Part shown: positions 41,581-50,071 of the stretch, one piece after another
Numbering within the stretch: position 1 is the first letter of the stretch
How the letters are laid out: each line of letters begins with the position of its first letter
Position numbers and translations under genes: made by a program
Notes under the pieces: generated by a model
Told to the model about the DNA's origin: nothing
What the model saw: only the letters and a program-made list of their open reading frames with translations
Database searches by the model: none
Assembly (NCBI GenBank): GCA_017455845.1
Contig: JAFSYY010000018.1
Coordinates: forward strand, 1-64,000
Source of the DNA: Prevotella sp.
Lineage (GTDB): Bacteria; Bacteroidota; Bacteroidia; Bacteroidales; Bacteroidaceae
Reading direction: 5' to 3'
Length of the DNA: 64,000 nucleotides

Positions 41581-41621
41581 AAAAGTGTACTTTTGCTATC
41601 AAATTGCAAAAGTACACTTTT
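41581..41621. promoter_or_regulatory. Perfect 16-bp inverted repeat over the lrp promoter
   Basis: Arms 41581-41596 (AAAAGTGTACTTTTGC) and 41606-41621 are exact inverted copies around nine bases. The left arm contains the -7 element TACTTTTG (41588-41595), and the lrp ATG is five bases past the right arm. A likely autoregulatory operator, or a leader hairpin. Confidence 0.75.
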
Positions 41622-41625
41622 AATA

Positions 41626-42102
41626 ATGGATAAAATTGACAACTTAGACAAGAGGATATTAAGCATCTTGTCAAAAAACGCCCGCATACCGTTCAAGGAT
41701 GTGGCAGCAGAATGTGGCGTCTCGCGTGCCGCCATACACCAGCGCGTGCAACGTCTTATTGACAGCAATGTCATCACAGGCAGCGGCTTCTACGTCAACC
41801 CCAAGTCACTGGGCTATAGCACCTGCACATACGTGGGCATCACACTGGAGCGAGGCTCCATGTACAAGGACGTGGTGAAACGACTGGAACATATCCCCGA
41901 GGTGGTGGAGTGCCATTTCACCACAGGACCCTACACCATGATGGTGAAACTCTATGCCCGCGACAACGAACAACTGATGCACCTGCTCAACGGACAGTTG
42001 CAGGAGATTCCAGGCGTGGTGGCCACAGAGACGCTCATCTCACTGGAACAGAATATCAAGCGCGACATCCCTGTTCATTTTGAAGGCATAGAAGAGGCAT
42101 GA
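41626..42102 (+). CDS. Lrp/AsnC-family transcriptional regulator
   Basis: A 158-residue regulator with an N-terminal helix-turn-helix (LDKRILSILSKNARIPFKDVAAECGVSRAAIHQRV) and a C-terminal RAM domain that binds amino acids (about 70-150). Such proteins control amino-acid metabolism. The ATG at 41626 removes an upstream extension that would cross the promoter dyad. The stop overlaps the start of the C26 gene (ATGA), so the two are translationally coupled. Confidence 0.9.
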   Translation: MDKIDNLDKRILSILSKNARIPFKDVAAECGVSRAAIHQRVQRLIDSNVITGSGFYVNPKSLGYSTCTYVGITLERGSMYKDVVKRLEHIPEVVECHFTTGPYTMMVKLYARDNEQLMHLLNGQLQEIPGVVATETLISLEQNIKRDIPVHFEGIEEA

Positions 42103-42866
42103 ACCGTTTCGACCTCCATCAGCAGACCAACTGTTGCTACGACGGCTTCCCAGCCGGCGAGCGACCCGTCGTCGGCATCACCGCCAACTACGGCGAACAA
42201 AACGCCAAACTGGCCGAAGGCTACTACAAGCAGGTGCTGAAGGCTGGCGGCACACCGCTCATCATACCGCCCGACAGCAACCGCGAGGTGCTCTTTGCCA
42301 CACTCGACCGCATCGATGCCCTCCTGCTCAGCGGCGGTGCCGACATCAACCCGCTCTATCAGGGCGAGCAGCCGCAACCTGCCCTCGGCGGCATCAACGC
42401 CGAGCGCGACCTGCCCGAACTGCTCATCACCCGTCTGGCCTACAACCGCCAGATGCCTATCCTCGGCATCTGCCGTGGCATCCAAACCCTGGCCACAGCC
42501 CTGGGAGGCAAAGTCCTGCAGGATATAAATACCGCCAGCCCCGCCGCCGCCAGCCCCGCCTCAGTCAGCCCCGCCTCCCTTCCCCCTGAGCAAGCGTCCG
42601 TGTGTGGCGGTTTTCCCCCTGGGCAAGTGTCCGTGTGTGGCGGTTTTCCCCCTGGGCAAGTGTCCGTGTGTGGCGGTTTTCCCGCCACAAAAATAAAGCA
42701 TTCCCAGGATGCCGACCGCTCAGAGCCTACCCATTCCGTCTCCATCGAAGAGGGCTCCACCTTATATAATATATATAGCGGTAGCAAATTCTTCACTCTT
42801 CACTCTTCACTCCTCACTCTTCACTCTTCACTCTCTACGTCAACTCCTTCCACCATCAGGCGGTGA
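42099..42866 (+). CDS. C26-type glutamine amidotransferase-like domain, truncated by a frameshift
   Basis: A 255-residue reading frame with the start of a class I amidotransferase of the PuuD/C26 type: RPVVGITANYG, LLLSGGADINPLYQGE, ERDLPELLITRLAYN and the nucleophile elbow ILGICRGIQ. The catalytic His (VNSFHHQAV) and HPE (GVQWHPE) segments follow at 42840-42980 but in another frame. Two repeat inserts sit between: a triplicated 33-bp palindrome unit (42596-42687) and six heptamers (42792-42833). As sequenced, the product lacks the catalytic His and Glu. Adding one heptamer, or losing two, would join it to the M19 gene. It could be phase-variable, a pseudogene, or a sequencing error. Confidence 0.75.
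   Translation: MNRFDLHQQTNCCYDGFPAGERPVVGITANYGEQNAKLAEGYYKQVLKAGGTPLIIPPDSNREVLFATLDRIDALLLSGGADINPLYQGEQPQPALGGINAERDLPELLITRLAYNRQMPILGICRGIQTLATALGGKVLQDINTASPAAASPASVSPASLPPEQASVCGGFPPGQVSVCGGFPPGQVSVCGGFPATKIKHSQDADRSEPTHSVSIEEGSTLYNIYSGSKFFTLHSSLLTLHSSLSTSTPSTIRR
42596..42687. repeat. Three copies of a 33-bp palindrome-derived unit in the C26 gene
   Basis: GTCCGTGTGTGGCGGTTTTC begins at 42596, 42629 and 42662; the last ends in the intact palindrome TGGCGGTTTTCCCGCCA. The period is 11 codons. Confidence 0.9.
42792..42833. repeat. Six TTCACTC heptamers at the frameshift
   Basis: TTCACTC x3, CTCACTC, TTCACTC x2, preceded by the anchor GCGGTAGCAAATTC (42778-42791). The repeat is open in all three frames of this strand (FTLHSSL), so unit number only sets the downstream frame. 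Confidence 0.93.
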
Positions 42867-44068
42867 GCGACCCCGGCCCCCACCTCCGCGTCGCTGCCAC
42901 CGCACCCGACGGCATCATCGAGGCCATCGAGAGCGCAGAGCATAAGCCGATCATGGGCGTACAGTGGCACCCGGAGTGCATGGGACAAGACGGGGCCGCG
43001 CTCTTCGAATGGCTGGTCAGCGAGGCACGCCTCTACAGGAAGACACAACGCCTGCACGACCGCATCCTCACCCTCGACACCCACTGCGACACGCCGATGT
43101 TCTTCCCCCAGGGCATCAACTTCGCCACACGCGACAGCCGCATACTCGTCGACCTGCCCAAGATGACCGAGGGCCGCCTCGACGCCACCATCATGGTGGC
43201 CTATATCCCGCAGAAGATGGAAGAGTCGGCCTACGACTATGCCAACAGCATCTTCGACAAGATAGAAACCATCGTAGCCAGCAACGCCAGCCACCTCGCC
43301 CTTGCCCGCACGCCGCAAGACCTGTGGCAGAATAAACGGGCTGGCCGTAAGAGCATCATGCTAGGCATAGAGAACGGCAAGGCACTGGAAGGCAACCTGC
43401 AGAATATCCGGCACTTCAAGGAGCGCGGCATCGTGTATATCACCCTCTGCCATAACGGCGACAACGACATCTGCGACTCGGCAAAGGGCGAGCAGACCCA
43501 CGGCGGCGTGAGCGACTTCGGCCAACAGGTCATAGAAGAGATGAACCGCCTCGGCATCATGGTGGACCTGAGCCATGCCCACGAGAAGAGTTTCTACGAC
43601 GCCCTCGACATCTCGAAGACACCCATCGTATGCAGCCACTCCTCCTGCCGCGCACTCTGCGACCACCCGCGCAACCTGACCGACGACCAGATGCGGGCAC
43701 TGGCACGGAAAGGCGGCGTATGCCAGATAACCCTCTACCCCGGCTTCCTCGTCTCTCAACCCTCAACTCTCAACTCTCAACCCACCGAGGCCACCATCCT
43801 CGATGCCATGGCCCACCTGGACCATGCCATCAGCGTGATGGGCATAGACCATGTGGGCCTGGGCACCGACTTCGACGGCGACGGCGGCATCCCCGGCCTG
43901 GCCAACGCCAGCGAACTCACACTCTTCACCCGTCAGTTGCTGGCCCGCCGCTACAGCGAGGAGGACATCCAGAAGAGTTGGGGCGGCAACTTCCTGCGCG
44001 TTATGCAGCAGGCGTCCGTGTCCGGCGGTTTTCCCGCCGGAAGAAAGAATAAACAACAAGCAATATGA
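42863..44068 (+). CDS. M19 (renal-type) membrane dipeptidase domain, with the tail of a C26 domain
   Basis: A 401-residue frame. Residues 1-45 are the end of a C26 amidotransferase (GVQWHPE). The rest is an M19 zinc dipeptidase: LDTHCDTP, IENGKAL, TLCHNGDNDICDS, VDLSHAHEKSF, VCSHSSCRAL and HVGLGTDFDGDG hold the metal ligands. The start shown is a GTG with no clear ribosome-binding site, consistent with it being the second half of a fusion begun at 42099. Heptamers at 43752-43783 and a palindrome element at the C-terminus are in frame. The end overlaps purE by four bases. Confidence 0.8.
   Translation: MSDPGPHLRVAATAPDGIIEAIESAEHKPIMGVQWHPECMGQDGAALFEWLVSEARLYRKTQRLHDRILTLDTHCDTPMFFPQGINFATRDSRILVDLPKMTEGRLDATIMVAYIPQKMEESAYDYANSIFDKIETIVASNASHLALARTPQDLWQNKRAGRKSIMLGIENGKALEGNLQNIRHFKERGIVYITLCHNGDNDICDSAKGEQTHGGVSDFGQQVIEEMNRLGIMVDLSHAHEKSFYDALDISKTPIVCSHSSCRALCDHPRNLTDDQMRALARKGGVCQITLYPGFLVSQPSTLNSQPTEATILDAMAHLDHAISVMGIDHVGLGTDFDGDGGIPGLANASELTLFTRQLLARRYSEEDIQKSWGGNFLRVMQQASVSGGFPAGRKNKQQAI
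43752..43783. repeat. CAACTCT/CAACCCT heptamers inside the M19 gene
   Basis: Four units encoding SQPSTLNSQP, in frame. Confidence 0.85.
44014..44040. repeat. 27-bp palindrome element at the M19 C-terminus
   Basis: GTCCGTGT plus CCGGCGGTTTTCCCGCCGG, encoding SVSGGFPAG just before the stop. Confidence 0.9.
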
Positions 44069-44571
44069 ACCCAACAGTAAGCATTATCATGGGCAGCACC
44101 AGCGACCTGCCCGTCATGGAGAAAGCCTGCAAACTGCTCGACGAACTGCAGGTACCGTTTGAAGTCAACGCCCTCTCGGCCCACCGCACACCCGATGCCG
44201 TGGAACAGTTTGCACGCACGGCCAAAGCCCGCGGCCTGAAAGTCATCATTGCCGGTGCCGGCATGGCGGCCGCCCTGCCCGGCGTCATCGCCGCTTCAAC
44301 CACGCTGCCCGTCATCGGCGTGCCCATCAAAGGCATGCTCGACGGCCTCGATGCCATGCTCTCCATCATCCAGATGCCGCCGGGCATCCCTGTGGCCACG
44401 GTGGGTGTCAACGGTGCACAGAACGCCGCCATCCTTGCCGTCGAAATGCTGGCACTGAGCGACGAAGCCCTGGCCAACCGCCTCAGCGACTACAAGGAAG
44501 GTCTGAAACAGAAGATAGAAAAGGCCAACAAAGACCTCGCCGAAGTGAAATACCAGTACAAGACCAACTGA
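44065..44571 (+). CDS. purE: N5-carboxyaminoimidazole ribonucleotide mutase
   Basis: A 168-residue class I PurE that moves the carboxylate from N5-CAIR to C4 in purine synthesis. Motifs: IIMGSTSDLPVMEKA, LSAHRTPD with the catalytic His, and AGMAAALPGVIAA, plus GVPIKG in the final third. The start overlaps the dipeptidase stop, so it ends an operon that begins at lrp. A strong bidirectional terminator follows. Confidence 0.95.
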   Translation: MNPTVSIIMGSTSDLPVMEKACKLLDELQVPFEVNALSAHRTPDAVEQFARTAKARGLKVIIAGAGMAAALPGVIAASTTLPVIGVPIKGMLDGLDAMLSIIQMPPGIPVATVGVNGAQNAAILAVEMLALSDEALANRLSDYKEGLKQKIEKANKDLAEVKYQYKTN

Positions 44572-44575
44572 CAAT

Positions 44576-44635
44576 CAAAAAAAACAAAACCTACAAAAAC
44601 CATTGTTTCATCTGGTTCTTGTAGGTTTTGTTTTT
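44576..44635. terminator. Bidirectional terminator between purE and rpmH
   Basis: A 22-bp stem (left arm ending ACCTACAAAAACCA at 44602; right arm starting TGGTTCTTGTAGGTTTTG at 44613) with A-runs on the left and T-runs on the right serves both convergent genes. Confidence 0.88.
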
Positions 44636-44648
44636 GCTTCTGTACGGA

Positions 44649-44804
44649 TTACTTTCCGTGATTCTCGTCAGATACGGTCAACTTCTTGCGGCCCTTAGCA
44701 CGGCGTGAAGCCAGGACGCGGCGGCCATTCTTGGTGGCCATGCGCTCGCGGAAACCATGCTTGTTCACGCGGCGGCGATTGTGCGGCTGAAATGTTCTTT
44801 TCAT
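44649..44804 (-). CDS. rpmH: 50S ribosomal protein L34
   Basis: A 51-residue basic protein starting [20 protein letters not shown] and continuing [22 protein letters not shown], the invariant L34 sequence. It was found by reading the minus strand. The usual neighbour rnpA is not adjacent. Promoter at 44849-44856; shares a terminator with purE. Confidence 0.97.
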   Translation of the reverse strand: MKRTFQPHNRRRVNKHGFRERMATKNGRRVLASRRAKGRKKLTVSDENHGK

Positions 44805-44848
44805 TGTTCTATCTTGATTTTATTATTGTAATTCGTCGAATCGGGCTG

Positions 44849-44856
44849 CAAAATTA
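44849..44856 (-). promoter_or_regulatory. -7 promoter element of rpmH
   Basis: TAATTTTG on the minus strand, 44 bases before the L34 start codon. Confidence 0.65.
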
Positions 44857-45006
44857 CACAATTATTTCCAATTACGCAAGTTTTTGGGGAATTTTCTCAT
44901 TTCTTATTCCTCATTTATCATTTTTTCATACCTTTTCATACCTTTGCCAACCTCCATAAATCATGTTAAAATCTGGAGGCTGTGATGTTTTTCAAAAAAA
45001 TTGTTG

Positions 45007-45014
45007 TATTTTTG
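45007..45014 (+). promoter_or_regulatory. -7 promoter element of the DUF3943 gene
   Basis: TATTTTTG fits TAnnTTTG; 52 bases before the ATG at 45067. Confidence 0.6.
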
Positions 45015-45066
45015 CATCGTAAGAATGTATGCATGAACGTTTCTGCTAACAATCAACTCTCATAGT

Positions 45067-47412
45067 ATGAAAAAGATCCTAACAGTTGTCGCTGTCGCCA
45101 TCATGATAGTCACAAGCCATGCTGTCTTTGCACAGAACCTTCCCGTGGGCATCGTCAGCACCCAGGACACGGTGAAGGCCGTTCAGTTCGGCGTTATTTC
45201 GTCGGTTGCTGAAGATGGTGGCCACGGACTCCAGTTGTCGGGTGTCTCCAGCATGTCGGCACATTCGTTCAACGGTCTGCAACTGAGCGGTGTCAGCAAC
45301 ATTACGAGGGGCATGGACCGCGGTTTGCAGTTATCTGGCATCCTGAACGTCTCGTCAGGCGAGATGCGTGGTTGGCAGTGGGGAGCCGTGAACTATGCCG
45401 ACTCGCTGGACGGTGCACAGATTGGCCTATTCAATGTGGCACGCAGTCGGCCGAAGGGTTGGCAGATAGGACTCGTCAACCTGTCGTACGACAGCATCGG
45501 CCATAAGATTGGACTGGTGAACGTCAGTCCTAAGACAGATATAGACTTGATGGCGTATGGCGGATCATCGACAAAGACGAATCTTGCCGTGCGCTTCCGC
45601 AACCGCTCGACGTATAACATTGCCGGTGTGGGAACACATTTCATGGGACTCGACTCGAAGTTCTCGGGTGCTGTGTTCTATCGTCTGGGCCAGTACGTAC
45701 AACTGTCGCCGAAATGGAGCCTGAGCGGTGACGTGGGCTATTACCATGTGGAGACCTTCGACCAGGACAAGAGCAACGACAAGCCCGAGCGCCTGTACTC
45801 CCTGCAGGCCCGCGTCAATGCCGACTACCAGATCAACAAGAAAATCGGAGCCTTCGCCTCGGTGGGCTGGGGACTGACGCGCTACTATGACCGTAACGAG
45901 ACCTACCGCAACCGGCCCCTAATCGAAATTGGTCTGACTTACCGCATGCCCCGCGACCAGCACGACACCTGGAAACGGGCATGGGAAGAGAAGAGAAAAG
46001 CCCTGGTCTTCTCCGACTCCACGATGGCGCTGCCTGTGAAGAAACGCTACTGGCAGGCTGCTGCCGAGGCTACGGGCATCAACGTAGGCGTGCAGTTGTT
46101 CGACCGCTATGCGCTGAACTCTGACTTTGCCCAGACCACCCTCAACTCCCTGAAGCGCAACTTCACCGACGGCATGGTGTGGGACAACGACTACTTCATC
46201 ACCAACCTGTTTGCCCATCCCTACCACGGCAACCTCTACTTCAATGCGGCACGCACCAATGGCCTCTCGTTCTGGGAGTCGGGGGCTTACGCCCTGGGCG
46301 GCTCGCTGATGTGGGAGTTCCTCGGCGAGACGGAGCCACCGGCCATCAACGATGTTATAGCCACCAGTTGCGGCGGTATGGCCATCGGTGAGATGACCCA
46401 CCGCCTGAGCCGTACCATCCTCGACGACCGTGACCGCGGCTTCAGCCGTTTCCTCCGCGAGGCTGCTGCCGCCATCGTCAACCCCATCCAGGGGCTGCAC
46501 CGAATCTTTAGCGGTGATGCCTGGCGCTTACGCAGTACCCACTACCGCTACCATGATTTCAACACCCTGCCCGTCGATGTGTCGTTCTCTGCCGGCTGGC
46601 GCTATCTGGCCGACGACGGAGCCCTGTTCCGTGGAGTCCATGCACCATACCTCAATATGACGCTGACGTACGGCACCCCGGTGGATGGCGACCGTCATAC
46701 TACGCCCTACGACTTCTTCGATGTGGATGGAACATTCGGCATCGGTGGCGGACAGCCGTTTGTCAACTCGCTGCAAATCGTGGGGCGTCTGTGGAGCACG
46801 CCTATACTGGATAAGAAAGACATGGCCGGTGAGTTTGGCATCTACCAGCACTTCAACTACTACGATGCAGAGCCCATCGAAGACGGTTCCACGTTGACCC
46901 CCTACCGCATCAGCGAGGCCGCCGGCTTCGGCCCTGGCTTCATACTGTCGCTGCCACAGACAGGCGGCCTGTCGAAGTTGGAACAGCGCATCTTCCTCAG
47001 CGGCATCCTGCTGGGTGGCACCAAGAGCGACTACTTCAACGTTATTGAGCGCGACTACAACATGGGCAGCGGATTCAGCATCAAGTCGAAGACACAACTT
47101 GACTTCGGACGCTTCGGGCGTTTCATCCTCAATGCCAAATATTTCCGGCTCTATACTTGGAAAGGTTACGAGGACAAAGACCTGCAAGCATACGCCGACG
47201 GCACCAAGGACCTCCACTATCTGAACGTACAGGGCGACCGCAGCAATGCTGCCCTTCTGGTGGTCAATCCCGTCATGGAGTTTCACCTCGCCCGCCAGTG
47301 GTCTGTCAATTTGTCGGGTGCCTACTACTCACGTCGCACCTACTATAAATACCATGACAAGGTGCATGCCAATACTTTTGAGACGAAGATAGGACTTGCT
47401 GTCAGGTTATAG
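45067..47412 (+). CDS. DUF3943 domain outer-membrane protein
   Basis: A 781-residue exported protein (signal peptide 1-22, ending FAQ). Residues about 55-160 contain repeated GLQLSGVSN/GWQIGLVNLS strands, as in surface beta-solenoids. The middle and C-terminal parts are rich in amphipathic strands with a DUF3943 region (about 330-520), ending KIGLAVRL. It is probably an outer-membrane beta-barrel of unknown function. It has its own promoter and no clear operon partner. Confidence 0.75.
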   Translation: MKKILTVVAVAIMIVTSHAVFAQNLPVGIVSTQDTVKAVQFGVISSVAEDGGHGLQLSGVSSMSAHSFNGLQLSGVSNITRGMDRGLQLSGILNVSSGEMRGWQWGAVNYADSLDGAQIGLFNVARSRPKGWQIGLVNLSYDSIGHKIGLVNVSPKTDIDLMAYGGSSTKTNLAVRFRNRSTYNIAGVGTHFMGLDSKFSGAVFYRLGQYVQLSPKWSLSGDVGYYHVETFDQDKSNDKPERLYSLQARVNADYQINKKIGAFASVGWGLTRYYDRNETYRNRPLIEIGLTYRMPRDQHDTWKRAWEEKRKALVFSDSTMALPVKKRYWQAAAEATGINVGVQLFDRYALNSDFAQTTLNSLKRNFTDGMVWDNDYFITNLFAHPYHGNLYFNAARTNGLSFWESGAYALGGSLMWEFLGETEPPAINDVIATSCGGMAIGEMTHRLSRTILDDRDRGFSRFLREAAAAIVNPIQGLHRIFSGDAWRLRSTHYRYHDFNTLPVDVSFSAGWRYLADDGALFRGVHAPYLNMTLTYGTPVDGDRHTTPYDFFDVDGTFGIGGGQPFVNSLQIVGRLWSTPILDKKDMAGEFGIYQHFNYYDAEPIEDGSTLTPYRISEAAGFGPGFILSLPQTGGLSKLEQRIFLSGILLGGTKSDYFNVIERDYNMGSGFSIKSKTQLDFGRFGRFILNAKYFRLYTWKGYEDKDLQAYADGTKDLHYLNVQGDRSNAALLVVNPVMEFHLARQWSVNLSGAYYSRRTYYKYHDKVHANTFETKIGLAVRL

Positions 47413-47566
47413 AAAGGAAAACGTCACTCTCTGTGCATGATTTTCTTACCACAAAACAGGGGTCTGCTGCTCGAATGAACGCTTCTAACGGAGGGTAATC
47501 GGGGAAAAAGGACGGTGTTTCCAAGATTTTTTTCACCATACAGGGCAATTATTCAAATATTATTAT

Positions 47567-47574
47567 TACCTTTG
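47567..47574 (+). promoter_or_regulatory. -7 promoter element of efp
   Basis: TACCTTTG, 53 bases before ATG 47628. Confidence 0.7.
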
Positions 47575-47627
47575 CACCCTGAAAAAGTGCAAAAGGAGAA
47601 TAATATATTTTATAATAGTACTATTTT

Positions 47628-48194
47628 ATGATTAATTCACAAGACATTAAGAAAGGCGTAGCCGTGCGCATGGACGGCGCCATTTGGGTTTGCATCGACT
47701 TCCAGCATCGCAAGCCGGGTAAGGGAAACACCATCATGATTATCAAGTTGAAGAACGTGAGCGACGGTCGCGTGCTGGAGCGCCGCTTCAATATCGGCGA
47801 GAAACTGGAAGACGTGGTCATAGAGCGCCGGCCCTACCAGTATCTGTACGAAGACCAGAGCGGACGTATCTTCATGAACCAAGAGACCTTCGAGCAGATT
47901 CCCATCGACAACGACCTGGTCATCGGCCATGAGTACATGAAGGAGAGCGACATCGTGGAGGTGGTGAGCGATACCACCGACGGCACCATCCTCTATGCCG
48001 AGATGCCCGTGAAGACCATCCTGCGCGTCACCCATTCTGAGCCCGGCATCAAGGGCGACACCGCCACCAACACCCTGAAGCCCGCCACCGTGGAGACCGG
48101 CGCAGAGGTGCGCGTGCCCCTGTTCATCAACGAGGGCGACCTGATTCAGGTTGACACCCGCGACGGTTCTTACCTGGCTCGCGCCAAGGAGTAA
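47628..48194 (+). CDS. efp: Elongation factor P
   Basis: A 188-residue, three-domain translation factor that rescues ribosomes stalled at polyproline. The tip loop reads HRKPGKGNT, with the conserved Lys at the peptidyl-transferase end; no lysine-modification gene is adjacent. GDTATNTLKPATVETGAEVRVPLFI is the conserved C-terminal signature. Six bases separate it from the glycosyltransferase gene. Confidence 0.96.
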   Translation: MINSQDIKKGVAVRMDGAIWVCIDFQHRKPGKGNTIMIIKLKNVSDGRVLERRFNIGEKLEDVVIERRPYQYLYEDQSGRIFMNQETFEQIPIDNDLVIGHEYMKESDIVEVVSDTTDGTILYAEMPVKTILRVTHSEPGIKGDTATNTLKPATVETGAEVRVPLFINEGDLIQVDTRDGSYLARAKE

Positions 48195-48200
48195 TGAACT

Positions 48201-49337
48201 ATGAACTACAGCATCATCGTTCCTGTCTTCAATCGTCCCGACGAGGTTGACGAATTGTTGGAGAGCCTTTGTCAGCAAGAGGTAAAGGATTTCGAGGTTA
48301 TTATCGTAGAAGACGGATCGAAGAAACCATGCAAGGATGTCTGCGACAAATACGCAGGCATCCTTGATTTGCATTATTACTATAAGGAGAACAGCGGACC
48401 GGGACAGAGCCGCAACTACGGTGCAGAGCGGGCCCGGGGTGAATGGCTCATCGTGCTCGACAGCGATGTGGTGCTGCCAAAAGGCTACCTCATGGCAGTT
48501 GATTCAGCCATCGGCCATCAGAAGAAAGATAGTGCGGAAGCAAATTCTTCACTCTTCACTCTTCACTCGTCACTCCCATGCGATGCCTGGGGCGGCCCCG
48601 ACACCTCCCACCCCTCATTCACACCCGTGCAGAAGGCCATCTCCTACAGCATGACATCGTTCTTCACCACCGGTGGCATCAGAGGCGGCAAAGGCAAGAA
48701 ACTAGACAAGTTCTTCCCGCGCTCATACAACATGGGCATACGGCGCAACGTCTACCTTGAACTGGGCGGCTTCACCAAGATGCGCTTCGGCGAGGACATC
48801 GACTTCTCCTACCGTATCATAGAGGCCGGCTATAAGACGGCGCTCATACCCGAGGCATGGGTGTGGCACAAGCGCCGCACCGACTACCGCAAGTTCTTCC
48901 GCCAGGTGTACAACAGCGGCATAGCCCGCATCAACCTCATGAAGCGTCATCCCGGCACGCTGAAACTGGTGCACCTGCTGCCCACGGTCTTCACGCTGGG
49001 TGTCATCGGCTGCCTGCTGCTCTTTGCCCTTGGCGCAGGCCTCTACATCGAGGGTGAATGGCTCGATGCCTACGGCTTGCGCCCCACCGACAACATGCAC
49101 CAGGGCGTGGGCTTTATGTTCTGTGTACTGGCTGCGCTGCCCCTGTTATTCTATAGTTCGGTCATCTGCATCGACTCCAGCATCCGCAACCGCAGCCTGC
49201 GGGTGGGACTGCTCAGCATCCCTGCCGCCTTCACTCAGTTGATGGGCTACGGCCTGGGCTTCATCGTATCGTGGTGGAAGCGCTGCGTGCTGAAGCAAGA
49301 CGAGTTTACGGCCTTCGAGAAGAACTTCTACAAATAA
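48201..49337 (+). CDS. Glycosyltransferase family 2 protein
   Basis: A 378-residue GT-A enzyme with YSIIVPVFNRPDEVDELLES, the nucleotide-sugar site VLDSDVVLP (DxD), GEDIDFSYRI (catalytic region) and two C-terminal membrane helices (about 255-275 and 293-315), so it faces the cytoplasm at the inner membrane. Residues about 113-125 (NSSLFTLHSSL) are from TTCACTC heptamers in the loop after the DxD region. Donor and acceptor are unknown. Confidence 0.88.
   Translation: MNYSIIVPVFNRPDEVDELLESLCQQEVKDFEVIIVEDGSKKPCKDVCDKYAGILDLHYYYKENSGPGQSRNYGAERARGEWLIVLDSDVVLPKGYLMAVDSAIGHQKKDSAEANSSLFTLHSSLPCDAWGGPDTSHPSFTPVQKAISYSMTSFFTTGGIRGGKGKKLDKFFPRSYNMGIRRNVYLELGGFTKMRFGEDIDFSYRIIEAGYKTALIPEAWVWHKRRTDYRKFFRQVYNSGIARINLMKRHPGTLKLVHLLPTVFTLGVIGCLLLFALGAGLYIEGEWLDAYGLRPTDNMHQGVGFMFCVLAALPLLFYSSVICIDSSIRNRSLRVGLLSIPAAFTQLMGYGLGFIVSWWKRCVLKQDEFTAFEKNFYK
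48534..48575 (+). repeat. TTCACTC heptamers with anchor inside the glycosyltransferase gene
   Basis: Anchor GCGGAAGCAAATTC (48534-48547), then TTCACTC x3 and GTCACTC; four units, in frame. The same anchor type and unit occur at 42778-42833. Confidence 0.9.
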
Positions 49338-49338
49338 G

Positions 49339-50031
49339 ATGAATGTGAGTAAACTGAACATCAACCAATGGGCAGAGGAAGACCGCCCTCGGGAGAAGAT
49401 GGAGCGGCTGGGGGCCCAGGCCCTGAGCGATGCCGAACTGCTGGCCATCCTCATTGGCTCAGGCTCGCCAAAGGAGGATGCCGTGTCGCTGATGAAACGC
49501 ATCCTCAACGACTGCAACAACAACCTGAATACGCTGGGAAAGAAGAGCATACACGACCTCTGCCAGTATAACGGCGTGGGGCCGGCCAAGGCCATCACCA
49601 TCATGGCGGCCTGCGAACTGGGTAAGCGACGGCAACAGGAGAAGGCGGAGGAACGGCCGGACCTGGGCACGGCCACAAGGATTTACAACCACATGCACCC
49701 GCTGCTGCAGGACAAAGACGTAGAGGAGTTCTGGATACTGCTGCTCAACCAGAACCACCGGCTCATCAAAAAGAGTTGCATAGCCCACGGAGGCATCTCG
49801 GAGGTGAGCGTCGACATCCGTATCATCATGCGCGAAGCAGTGCTCTGCAACGCCACCATACTGGCCGTATGCCATAACCACCCGTCGGGCAGCATACGGC
49901 CCAGCCAGCAGGACAACAGCCTCACCACCAGCATACAGAAAGCCTGTCAGGTGATGCGCATACACTTCATGGACCATGTCATCGTGGCCGACGGCTATTA
50001 TTACTCCTACCACGAAGAGGGGAAATGCTGA
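49339..50031 (+). CDS. radC: RadC family JAMM protein
   Basis: A 230-residue protein with N-terminal helix-hairpin-helix-like segments (about 20-90) and a C-terminal JAMM/MPN domain. The metal motif is LAVCHNHPSGSIRPSQQD (HxHPSG...D). RadC was named for DNA repair, but its biochemical role is unclear; related proteins act as isopeptidases. The start follows the glycosyltransferase stop by one base. Confidence 0.9.
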   Translation: MNVSKLNINQWAEEDRPREKMERLGAQALSDAELLAILIGSGSPKEDAVSLMKRILNDCNNNLNTLGKKSIHDLCQYNGVGPAKAITIMAACELGKRRQQEKAEERPDLGTATRIYNHMHPLLQDKDVEEFWILLLNQNHRLIKKSCIAHGGISEVSVDIRIIMREAVLCNATILAVCHNHPSGSIRPSQQDNSLTTSIQKACQVMRIHFMDHVIVADGYYYSYHEEGKC

Positions 50032-50071
50032 CAAGGCATCGGCTGGATGCAGACAGTCTCACCTGCCGGTA

